A program made the translations under genes and the position numbers. Shown in pieces: positions 1 to 7,519 of a stretch of DNA of 21,339 bases; within the stretch, counting starts at the first letter, position 1, and every line of letters begins with the position of its first letter. The DNA is taken from positions 63,249 through 84,587 of the forward strand of contig NW_009242972.1 of the NCBI RefSeq assembly GCF_000388065.1, given 5' to 3'. Source of the DNA: Fonticula alba (Eukaryota; Opisthokonta; Rotosphaerida; Fonticulaceae). The notes below the pieces were generated by a model that saw only the letters and a program-made list of their open reading frames with translations, was not told the DNA's origin and did not search any database.

Positions 1-34
1 GAGAGAGAGAGAGAGGGAGAGGGAGGGAGAGAGC
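1..34. repeat. (GA)n purine tract at window edge
   Basis: A GA/GGGA purine run opens the window. Read on the minus strand it is CT-rich, the same polarity as the introns of the NUF2 gene just upstream on that strand. It lies past both possible NUF2 stop codons, so it belongs to the 3' region or to the next gene outside the window. Confidence 0.9.
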
Positions 35-130
35 AATGGAGGGGGGGCATGAGACGCATGCGTCAGTGAATGAAAAGAGGAATACAAGCGCGGAATCACA
101 TGGCTGAACGCACGCTCCAGTTGACTGAAT

Positions 131-198
131 TCATCTCACGGCGGAGTTGCTCCATGATGCTCTGACGCCTTGCGTTATCACTAGGGAGGGGAAAAGAT

Positions 199-237
<39 letters not shown>

Positions 238-1775
238 TGCGGGGTGGGGATGGATGAGCAACCGAGTAAGTGGGCGAGTGAAACAAAAGGTGCGAAAGGG
301 CCGGGATGAGCACACGCACGACACAACACGCCGGCGCTTGACCTCCAGGTCCTCCTCCAGAGCGGTAAGGCTGGCACGCTCGCGCGTCCGGCGCTCGGTT
401 TCCTGCTGGAGATCTGCCTCGAGAGTTTCCTGGCGCGCCTCAAGTTGACTGATGGCCTCATTGAGTGCCGCACGATCATCACCAAGCTGGCGGAGATCCA
501 TATCCAGCTCCTGGATCTGCCCCTCGAGCTGGGCGGTTCGGCCTTTGGCGGCGATGAGGCGCTCATGTGCGGCCACTGCACGTGCGGCGACAGCCTCGCG
601 CTGAGCAAGAGCATCGAGGTCCTCACGCAGCTGGCCATTTCGCCGAGTAGCCACTGCCAGAAGTCGCTGCTCTTGAGCAAGCTCTCCCCGCAAGCGGATG
701 CACTCAACAAGGGCTTGGGCGCGATCCAACTCGGCCACCCGTTGGTCCCGCTCGGCACGCAGCTTGGCCACCTCAGCCGACCGAGCATTCAACCGCTCGA
801 CAGCCTGGGGCATGTCGGCGTTCTCGCGGTCGATTTCCCGACGCAGAGCATCAGCCTCGGCCCTTTCGCGCTCGATGGCCGCTCTGTCGGGCCGCAAATA
901 GCCAACAACCACGAGGAATGAGTGAAGGCGAGCCTGTGTTAAAAAGGTGAAAGGGAAGAGATCGGAGGAAAGACAGACCGAGAGAGAGAGAGGGAGGGAG
1001 GGAGGGAGGGAGAGTGATGGGAAGATTCGCATGTGGGGCATGGGAGGACGCACTCGGTTGAGAGCAGCTCCTCCTTCTTCAGTCGGAGCTGCTCTTCGGC
1101 TGCCTCCTTCTCCGCACGCCTCTGGGAAATGGTGCTGGCAACGGGGCTGAGTCGCTCCTCGCACAGAAGATGATACGAGTAGAATGTCACCAGACGAGAA
1201 AGGTTGGAATGGACGCGCTCGGGCTTGGGGGCGGGCCCGAATAGGTCCCGCATGGAGAAGTCATCTACGCCGGAGATAACCATGACCTCGATGCTATTGC
1301 CCCGCAAGAGGAGTCACATCGACATGATGAGGGTCAACATCAAGCGAGAGAGCCAAATGAAAGAGACCGGGGCAGGGGAAGGAATGGTGGGCATTTTGGA
1401 GGCCGTACACCATGCGATTGAAAGCCAGCTCGCGGGCAGACTCGCTGGCCTGTGTGCCGATTTTTGACCGATCAACATAGCGAAGAGCGGTGGTGAACTC
1501 TTCATACACTCGCCGAACTTGGTGAGTTGTTGGCTGGAGAGGAGGAGCAGAGGACCCAGTAGGGGGGGGGGAGGGGACAAATTGAGAGCGATGTTCGTGA
1601 GACAGGAGCCCCATGATCGGGGACGGGGCAGAGAGGGACAGGGAGAAGCCCATACCTTGCGAATGAGATCCACTGTAACTTGGAGATCTGGGAAGTGTGT
1701 CCCCAGGAAGTTGATAATGTAGTCGATTTGCAACCGGCGGTTTCCGGGTGGCTGCCGGCCGTCTGGGCGCAGCAT
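131..1775 (-). CDS. NUF2: Kinetochore protein Nuf2 (NDC80 complex), five coding exons
   Basis: Nuf2 pairs with Ndc80 in the outer kinetochore: a calponin-homology-like head helps bind microtubules and a long coiled coil links it to the chromosome. Modelled exons on the minus strand are 1775-1656, 1533-1409, 1293-1054, 883-320 and 161-131 (359 residues, all phases agree). Joining exons 1 and 2 recreates the family block RKPTTHQVRRVYEEF (about residues 39-53). Exon 3 carries DDFSMRDLFGPAPKPERV followed by LSRLVTFYSY (from residue 92), the best-conserved Nuf2 head motif. Exon 4 is a long Glu/Arg/Ala/Leu coiled coil. The ATG at 1775 is the first in frame. The C-terminus is uncertain: a GTGCGT donor at 319 leads to a stop at 131, while a phase-0 donor near 327 would use the same acceptor and end at 96 with a more coil-like tail (SIMEQLRREMNSVNW). 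The protein is shorter than animal and yeast Nuf2 (about 450 residues). The identity is firm; the last exon is not. Confidence 0.88.
203..234. repeat. (AG)16 microsatellite in last NUF2 intron
   Basis: A pure AG dinucleotide run within the last NUF2 intron (about 319-162). On the NUF2 sense strand it reads CT and lies upstream of the acceptor at 162-163, so it can serve as part of the polypyrimidine tract. Confidence 0.92.
980..1014. repeat. (GA)n/(GGGA)n tract in NUF2 intron 3
   Basis: A purine run on the plus strand inside NUF2 intron 3 (1053-884). It is CT/CCCT on the transcribed sense strand, the same polarity as in the other introns of this gene. Confidence 0.92.
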
Positions 1776-1938
1776 GGCGAAGAGTGGCGAAAGGGGGGCG
1801 AGGGGTGCCTGCTGGTGGCGACGATGTCTAGCCTGAGGCGATGCGAGGAGGGATGGCCTCGAAGAAACAGTGAAGCAGAAATGGACAGTTGATAAGGCGA
1901 CGGATAGATGTAGAAGAGGGGGGAGGTGGAGGAAGGGG

Positions 1939-2000
1939 GAGAGAGAGAGAGAGAGAGAGGGAGAGAGGGAGAGAGGGGGAGAGAGGGAGGGGGGAGGGAG
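1939..2000. repeat. (GA)n/(GGGA)n purine tract in NUF2 leader region
   Basis: A long uninterrupted purine run on the plus strand, pyrimidine on the NUF2 sense strand, 164 bases upstream of the NUF2 ATG. It may lie in a 5'-leader exon or intron. Confidence 0.9.
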
Positions 2001-2419
2001 ATCGTGTCAGATCCGGAGGTGAGATGCCCAGGAGGCAAGGAACTCCGGCGCCCGAAGCGAGTCCCCTTCAAGAGCCGCGACGCCGATCGAGCGGATTTCA
2101 AAAAGTCGCCCAGGCCAACGGTCAAGTGCCAACTCTCGTCATTTCTGTCCCGCGCGGGCCTCCGCCATTCTCGCGGTCCCGCCCCCGGCACATGGGGTCC
2201 TCTTCGAGCGGATCGAGCCCCTCCATTTCGCCCCTCCCCGCCCGCTCCCAGTGCAGGACGGGCAAATGGGCTCGAGAATCTGCGAGGGGTATTTGACGCA
2301 CCGCTAGCCGGCATTTTTTTTTCGGGCCAGTATTCGGCATCCTTCCCCTTCCTCTCTCCCACACACGCACATACACACGCCATACCCCTGCCCTGTGCTG
2401 CTCCTGCGTGCACTGTCCC

Positions 2420-2422
<3 letters not shown>

Positions 2423-2460
<38 letters not shown>
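2423..2460. repeat. (AC)19 microsatellite upstream of TSR2
   Basis: A pure AC dinucleotide run that ends 19 bases before the TSR2 start codon, so it probably lies in the 5' leader or core promoter. Confidence 0.93.
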
Positions 2461-2462
<2 letters not shown>

Positions 2463-2479
2463 CAGACGTACCCCTTGCC

Positions 2480-3170
2480 ATGTCGTCCATCATTCCGCCC
2501 TTCACCGCGGAGCAGCGCGAGAACTTGCTGGCCGAGGCTGTTGGCCTGGTCTTCAGCTCTTGGTCTCTCCTGCAGGTGGCTGTCGCCAATGAGTGGGGCG
2601 GCCACGAATCGCGCGAGAAGGCCGAGTGGCTGGAGGAGGTCCTCGTTGAGTTTGTGACCACCAGTACGTCGTAGCAGCAGGCCGATGCCCTCTATGTGCC
2701 CGCCAGGGGGGAAAAAACACCGAAAACACACCCAGTCGCCTGACTCTCTCTCTCACACACACACACACACACGCATGTGCATGTTGCATTTTTCAACAGA
2801 CAAGCAGATCGAGCAGTTTGACGTCGAGGACTTCCTGTTTGACATTCTCGGCGAGGAGTTCTCCTGTGTGGCGGAGGACGGCTCGGTGGAGGCCGTCTCC
2901 AAGACGGTTTGCAAGATCTGGGACGAGCTCAAGGAGGACACTCTTACCGGACTGGAGGGCCTGCGCGCTCGGGCGCCGGCCGCTGCGCGCGTCGTCGCCC
3001 AGGCCATCCAAACCACCGAGATCCAGGACTCAGACTCGGAATCTGATGGTGATGATGAGGAGACCGAGGGTGATGACATCCCGGTGGAGGATGCCAAGCC
3101 GCCTCAGCGCCCGGCTCCCGATGTCGATGAGGATGGCTTTGAGCTGGTCACTAGCCGTCGTCGTCGGTGA
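2480..3170 (+). CDS. TSR2: Pre-rRNA processing protein Tsr2 (eS26 chaperone), two exons
   Basis: Tsr2 binds the ribosomal protein eS26 and escorts it to the pre-40S particle; it is also needed for 20S pre-rRNA processing. Exons are 2480-2663 and 2800-3170, with donor GTACGT, a CAACAG acceptor and a split codon, giving 184 residues against 191 in human. The diagnostic WGG motif is at residues 38-41 (EWGG), followed by the family segment REKAEWLEEV. Exon 2 gives FDVEDFLFDILGEEF and VAEDGSVEAVSK, then a strongly acidic stretch (about residues 138-160) expected to contact the basic eS26. The end, DEDGFELV followed by Arg residues, is typical of the family. Its divergent partner is NUF2 and its 3' end faces RPA3. 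Confidence 0.95.
2754..2772. repeat. (CA)n microsatellite in TSR2 intron
   Basis: A CTCT stretch followed by a CA run inside the single TSR2 intron (2664-2799), upstream of the acceptor at 2798-2799. Confidence 0.9.
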
Positions 3171-3650
3171 AAATGCCATGAAAAAATGGCGGAGACGGGC
3201 AGAGGACTTGCCCTCGGTGTGGAACCACGCTTTAGCATGTGCATGTGTGGATATGAGAATGTACCAGCCCACCGGGACACTGGGTGCCAGTGGCCAGATC
3301 AGCAGGATATATATATATATATACGCGCGCGCGCGCGTGTGTGTCTCTCGGAAAACGCCTCTTGTGGTCGATCCTCTCCTGTCGTCTCCTGACAATACAT
3401 ATGACCTTTTCTGTGGAAAACTGAAAGCCCTGGGGAACTTTTTCAAGCCATGATGAAAAAGGAGAGAGAAACTTTGCGAGGGGGTCTTTATTCTGGGAGC
3501 TTTTTTAACGGATTTTTCTTGGAGGGGTTTTCTTGGATCGGACGCGCCTATATACCTTTTCGTACACATACACACACATATATGTATATACGCTCAGACA
3601 TACATACATGTGTGAGTAGACAGGTAACAGGTGTACAAGGCGTGGGGCAT
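3171..3650. other. Convergent 3' region between TSR2 and RPA3
   Basis: This 480-base spacer is shared by two genes ending toward each other. It is more AT-rich than its surroundings. It has an alternating purine-pyrimidine block at 3306-3344 and a second TA/CA-rich block around 3550-3615. No AATAAA signal stands out. No open frame looks like a protein. Confidence 0.7.
3306..3344. repeat. (AT)n-(CG)n-(TG)n alternating purine-pyrimidine tract
   Basis: About 38 bases alternate purine and pyrimidine without a break: an AT block, then a CG block, then a GT block. Such sequence is prone to melting and to left-handed Z-DNA under negative supercoiling. It sits between two convergent genes. Confidence 0.9.
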
Positions 3651-4190
3651 TTAGACATGGAAGAGGTTGGGGAACTTGGGGATAATTTGCAGCAGACTGT
3701 TGAAGTTGTCCATGTCTGAGGAGACGAGGGAGACGGAGGAGAGGGCATGGATTCGGTCAGCAAAGGCCCTGTGAGTGAAAAGGGAGAATCGACCTTGATT
3801 CAAGCGCGTACCGAAGTCGTCCCCGAAGGAGGTGATCGACAACTCGCGGATAGACTGATCCGGCTGCACAGTGCCGATAACCTCGATGAACTTCGAGTCC
3901 ACCGGGGTACCCTTCGTAGGAGGAGAACGCCGAGCCAAAGGAGAGTGCACTGGTCAATGAAAAAAGAACCACCAATCCAGGAGACCCAAAGACAAAGGAA
4001 CAGGGGAGGGGGGGATACGCACAGACTGCAGGATGATGATGACCTCACCGCCGTCGGGAGCGGCGAGAACTGCCGTGTGACCGGGGTTGGTACGGATCAC
4101 CTGTCCCACAAAGCGGACATTGCGATCAACGTACTTGGACAACTGGCTGCGGCCAACGCGGGCAATCACGAAGCTATCGGAATCGGACAT
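3651..4190 (-). CDS. RPA3: Replication protein A 14 kDa subunit (RPA3), three exons
   Basis: The smallest subunit of the heterotrimeric single-stranded DNA-binding complex RPA, used in replication, repair and checkpoint signalling. Exons on the minus strand are 4190-4023, 3911-3812 and 3715-3651, with donors GTGCGT and GTACGC and phases that agree, giving 110 residues (human 121). The OB-fold pattern is recognisable: RSQLSKYVDRNVRFVGQV near the N-terminus, DSKFIEVIGTVQ in the middle, and the C-terminal trimerisation helix FNSLLQIIPKFPNLF, matching the human order Q-F-I-D-x-x-V-x-F-V-G, then V-E-V-V-G-x-V, then I-x-D-F-P-x-F. The ATG at 4190 starts just before the family match. It shares a divergent promoter with HUS1. 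Confidence 0.93.
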
Positions 4191-4357
4191 GACAGAGGGT
4201 GGGAGAGTAAAAAAAAAAGGGGGGGAGGACAGGTGCGCCTGAGAAGGGGGAGGCCGGTGGGAGAGGGAGGGGAGGGTGGAACGATGTCGGATCCCATTTC
4301 GACAGGGGATCAAATCCGGACCTTTCCCTTAAGTACCTCCCTTGGTCGACTAACACT

Positions 4358-4379
4358 CGGCCCCGGCCCTCCGGGGCCG
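4358..4379. promoter_or_regulatory. Perfect 9-bp inverted repeat with CCCT loop
   Basis: CGGCCCCGG (4358-4366) and CCGGGGCCG (4371-4379) are exact reverse complements around a 4-base loop. It lies inside the RPA3/HUS1 promoter and could be a hairpin or a dimeric protein-binding site. Confidence 0.6.
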
Positions 4380-4498
4380 CCTGACACGCTTGCCCATGCC
4401 GCCCAGGCTGACACTGCTTGGGAGCCCGGGCGGAGGCAGAGGGCACGGAAAATGGCCCCAAGATGCGCCTCTGAGAGTTCAAGCTGGGGAACGGTTAT

Positions 4499-4510
4499 GG
4501 TGGCGCCACC
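4499..4510. promoter_or_regulatory. 12-bp palindrome GGTGGCGCCACC, E2F-like core
   Basis: GGTGGCGCCACC is a perfect palindrome. Its GGCGCC centre resembles an E2F/DP-type core. The midpoint between the RPA3 and HUS1 ATGs is about 4487, so the site is almost central. An inverted CCAAT box follows at 4516-4520. The factor assignment is inference. Confidence 0.45.
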
Positions 4511-4783
4511 CTACCATTGGCACTTGGGCACTCTCCCCCTCGATCTTGCACCGTGCCCTTTTACCCCCCCCCCCCCCTCCAGCGTGTGATCTTTCTCACT
4601 TGGGGAAGGAAACAAAGCCGCCCCTCGTGGTGCCCCCATTGAGGCGATTGATTGGCCAGCTCACTCCTCTCTGATGTGTTCCCCCTCTCCGCCCGCCCTC
4701 CCTCCCTCCCTCCCCCCCCCTCAGTGACCTACATACGCTCGCCCCTTCGTGTGCAATCCCACACGGCATCCCGCCCGGCGACC

Positions 4784-6029
4784 ATGACCAATTTCCGTGG
4801 CGTGCTCAACAACCCCGATCCATTGAACAGTTTCGTCCCCTGAACCATGCCTGTTTGTGCTGTCGCGCGATGCCGATCACTCACGCACTTCCTCACATCG
4901 GGCCTCGCCAGAGGTTCTCTTCGCCCTACGGGACATCGGTCGAACTGTGTCCATCTTTTTCTCGTCGCACGAGACAACCATCTACTCGCTGGAGAAAGCT
5001 GGTGTTCGTGCGGTTGCCAAGTTTCATCCTGTACGCAAATGGCCATGCCCCTGCCCTGCTCCACTGTCACCTCTCCGGGATATCGCGACCTCCTTCGCAT
5101 GCGCCGGTGCTTCCTAACCACTCCTCCCTCCCCAGCAAGAGCTCTTCAGCTCTTTCCAGCTGATTGACTGTCCTGGAGGCGTGCTGGCCGTCGAGGCATC
5201 CTGTCAGGATCTTCTGGTGGTTCTCCAATCATCACTTCACAGTCGGCGTTCTTGCACCATACAACTCCAATGGCAAGGACATCAGCTGCTCATGCACTTC
5301 ACCATCCAAAAGGACAGCCTGGTGTCGGCCAATGGGGCAGAGCGCCTGCGCACCGTGACCCACAGTGTGCCAGTGTATTTCTGGGACGCCGAACGGTGCC
5401 TTGCCTTCGCGTCGTCCCTCCCGGAACCATACCCCGAGATCTCGTTCGAAAGGGAGGATCTGGCCGTCATGAAGCAGACAATCGACAAGCTTGCTCGGCT
5501 GGACCGATATGTCGAGCTCTCGCTCCGGGAGAGCGGGTGTCTGTACCTGGCCTCGCGCAATCACCACGTCATGGTGCAGGTCATTTTCAACATCAAAAAT
5601 CAGGCCTATGGTGCGCGAACGGGAGAAAGGGAGGCACAGGCTCTCCCCCTGTCGCCTGACCATGATCGCGGTCACTTACCGTGAATTCCCCCCCCCCCCC
5701 CTTGCCCGCCCTTCCAGCCGAAGACATCCCACAGCATCAGGAGTACTCCCTGACGCTGGATGCTCGGGATTTGCAGCGGGTTTTCAGCTCAACATACGTT
5801 AATCCGCATAAGCTGGTCTTCGGTTCGTGGCCCTGCTGCCGACATCTCCCTCCCTACAGCCTCCTCCCTATCCTCCTTCGCACCTTTGACTGACAATTTC
5901 GCAATCGCAGAACTCCAGGGAGACATGGCTGTCATTACGGCGGTGGTGGAAGACGAGTTTCTCACGCGAAGCTCTCAACTCGAGCGGCTACGCTATTTCC
6001 TCCCTGTTGCCTCGCCGGATGCCCAATAA
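4784..6029 (+). CDS. HUS1: Checkpoint clamp protein Hus1 (9-1-1 complex), five exons
   Basis: Hus1 is the PCNA-like subunit that, with Rad9 and Rad1, forms the 9-1-1 clamp loaded at RPA-coated DNA damage sites to activate ATR-type kinases. Exons are 4784-4829, 4912-5030, 5136-5610, 5718-5822 and 5911-6029, giving 287 residues (human 280). MTNFRGVLNNPDPLN matches the family start, and exon 2 continues with ALRDIGRTVSIFFS. Exon 3 has the interdomain region and LARLDRYVELSLRESG. Exon 4 has YSLTLDARDLQRVFSS, and exon 5 ends LERLRYFLPV, the counterpart of human LQYFIPA. The first donor (GTTTCG) is the weakest junction but keeps the frame and the alignment. Intron 2 has a CTAAC branch-like motif at 5114-5118. 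It is divergently paired with RPA3. Confidence 0.92.
5688..5701. repeat. C14 homopolymer in HUS1 intron 3
   Basis: A run of C on the HUS1 sense strand ends 14 bases before the CAG acceptor at 5715-5717, so it forms most of the polypyrimidine tract of this intron (5611-5717). Confidence 0.9.
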
Positions 6030-6111
6030 TAGCATTGGCCTGCTGGCTTGTCCTCGTGCACACTTCCGACACCCCCCGCTGGAATGCGAGGGCGGGGCCA
6101 AGGGAGGGAGA

Positions 6112-6173
6112 GCGATCTCAGGAGACTGGGTGAATTGGTGCTGATCCAGACAAATCCCAGTAGCTGAGATAGC
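6112..6173 (+). other. Imperfect 18-bp stem-loop downstream of HUS1
   Basis: The arm GCGATCTCAGGAGACTGGG (6112-6130) and the arm CCCAGTAGCTGAGATAGC (6156-6173) pair over most of their length, with a small internal mismatch and a 25-base loop. It is 80 bases after the HUS1 stop. It could be a 3' UTR element or a remnant inverted repeat. I found no snoRNA box C/D or H/ACA motifs in a convincing position. Confidence 0.4.
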
Positions 6174-6185
6174 AGGGTAAGGAAC

Positions 6186-6247
6186 TCATGCCGTAGTGGA
6201 GGGATCGTCGTGGGCCTTAAGGAACACCTCCGACTGGTAGTCTGTTC
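6186..6247 (-). other. Possible terminal coding exon on the minus strand
   Basis: Read on the minus strand after an AACAG acceptor-like site, this segment encodes TDYQSEVFLKAHDDPSTTA and a stop, with mostly G or C in third positions, as in the real genes here. Upstream on that strand is the long CT-rich block (6427-6271), which looks like an intron. I do not recognise the peptide and found no matching upstream exon. Confidence 0.25.
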
Positions 6248-6270
6248 TCACTCGCAGGTGCATACATACA

Positions 6271-6427
6271 GAGGGGGAGGGAGAGAGGGAGGGAAGGAGG
6301 GAGGGAGAGAGAGAGGGAGGGAAGGAGGGAGGGAGAGAGGGAGGGAAGGAGGGAGGGAGAGAGAGAGAGAGAGAAAGAGAGAGGAGGGAGGGAGGGAGAG
6401 AGGGAGGGGGGGAGGGAGGGAGAGAGA
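6271..6427. repeat. GGGA/GA purine block
   Basis: 157 bases of nearly pure purine in mixed GGGA, GGAA and GA units. It is pyrimidine on the minus strand. A mirror-symmetric purine tract of this kind can form triplex (H-DNA) structures. Confidence 0.9.
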
Positions 6428-7519
6428 TGTTACTCCCTCGGAGACACACCAACATGGTGGCGTTGAGAGGAACACACCCAGGGAGGGGCCAGGAGGAATT
6501 GTGGGCTGTTTTTTCGGAATAGCATTTCCGAGTTCTGAGATCGTGAGACACCTCTTGACTGATGGTGGGTTTCCAGAAGGGAAGCACCATGCACAAGAAC
6601 GACGCCCATGACACTACGCCCCACCCCTCCCGAGGAGCCCAAGAACACCACATGCCGGCGAGCAGGCCGCCCCCGGTCCCCTGCAGCGCCCCCCCCCCCT
6701 CCCCGCCCACCACACCCAAGTATGCGCGGGGCCAAGGGAGGAAAGACGAAGGAAGGGCAACCGCCCGCTCCCCTGGCCCCCCGCCCCCTCCTCTCACCAA
6801 TGACAACTCGCGATTTTATCCCCGAGATGTATTACTACTAAAGCCAAAGCAAAATCTCAGCTCCCAAGCAGGAGGGGGGAGGGAAGGCGGTGAAAGACAC
6901 GCACACCTTGCCAGAGAAAGGCAAGTGTGTGTGGCACACACACACACGCTCCACTCTCGACGCGCCCTCCTGTTGGTGATGCGGTGAAGTACGCAGAGTA
7001 TGGATGTTTGGTGGGCAAGAGAGAGACACAGCAAGAAGGACACAGAGGAAGAGAAGGAAACACACGCGTTGATGCACACGCGCACACACAAACACAACAC
7101 AGAAAGAGCGGCACAGCCACGAATGGCATGGACACACGCCCTCCCCGGCCAAAGAAGGACAGATTCACGGAGTGATATTGCATCCAAGCGCGTGCGCGCA
7201 CACACCTACACACGCACGTGCGGCCATCTCGGTGATCATATCTTCTGCATCACTCAGACCCACGCGCGCGCGCAGAGGGCACAGCACATCGTCGCCAAGG
7301 ACGACATGGAGAGGGGAGAAGGTGGCAGGGGGGGGAGAAAAGAAAACGGGCTCCGAAGGGGCTGCCCCCTTCTCCTACCCGCAAGAGCGCGAGAGAGAGA
7401 GAGAGGAAGAGCCCTCCCCGGGGGCGTCGCACACGCATCAGAACTCCCCCCCTGTCACCGGAGAAAAGGGCCCTCCCCAGGACAATGGCGACAAGCGCGC
7501 ACCGACAATGCGAGCACAC

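Larger units (their letters stand above)
1776..2479. promoter_or_regulatory. Shared divergent promoter/leader region of NUF2 and TSR2
   Basis: The 704 bases between the two start codons hold no open frame that resembles a protein. The NUF2-proximal part has a GA/GGGA purine run (1939-2000), pyrimidine-rich on the NUF2 sense strand. The TSR2-proximal part has an (AC) run at 2423-2460 that ends 19 bases before the TSR2 ATG. A CTCCAG at 2460-2465 just before the ATG could be a 5'-leader splice acceptor. No TATA box or clear factor site could be assigned. Confidence 0.6.
4191..4783. promoter_or_regulatory. Shared divergent promoter of RPA3 and HUS1
   Basis: There are 593 bases between the two start codons. 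The plus strand is purine-rich near RPA3 (4196-4280) and C-rich near HUS1 (4564-4722), so each half is pyrimidine-rich on its own gene's sense strand. In between are a perfect 9-bp inverted repeat (4358-4379), a perfect 12-bp palindrome (4499-4510) and two inverted CCAAT boxes (ATTGG at 4516-4520 and 4651-4655). The CCCTCCCCC run followed by CTCAG at 4720-4724 resembles a splice acceptor, so HUS1 may have a 5'-leader intron. Confidence 0.6.
6030..7519. other. Long convergent spacer between HUS1 and RPL10A, unresolved
   Basis: This is 1.49 kb between two 3' ends, long for this window. It contains an imperfect stem-loop (6112-6173), a 157-base purine block (6271-6427) and many shorter purine runs (7020-7060, 7311-7345, 7391-7405). 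All of these are pyrimidine-rich on the minus strand, the polarity seen in introns of minus-strand genes here. Minus-strand fragments with splice-like borders occur at 6186-6247, about 6801-6840 (ending before GTGAGA) and about 7213-7303 (ending before GTGCGT). I could not join them into one reading frame or match them to a family. A short, diverged minus-strand gene or long 3' UTRs remain possible. Confidence 0.5.

Noticed and set aside
445-921. 158-codon plus-strand open frame opposite the NUF2 coiled coil
   Set aside because: It is antisense to NUF2 exon 4. The minus-strand frame gives the expected coiled coil and continues the Nuf2 head.
2408-2479. In-frame N-terminal extension of TSR2 through the AC repeat, giving a Thr-His repeat
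   Set aside because: The codon at 2408 is GTG, not ATG. The ATG at 2480 starts right at the family match.
6906-6924. Hairpin CTTGCC-AGAGAAA-GGCAAG, considered as a histone-type 3' stem-loop
   Set aside because: The loop is 7 bases and the stem sequence does not match the histone consensus. No histone gene is present.
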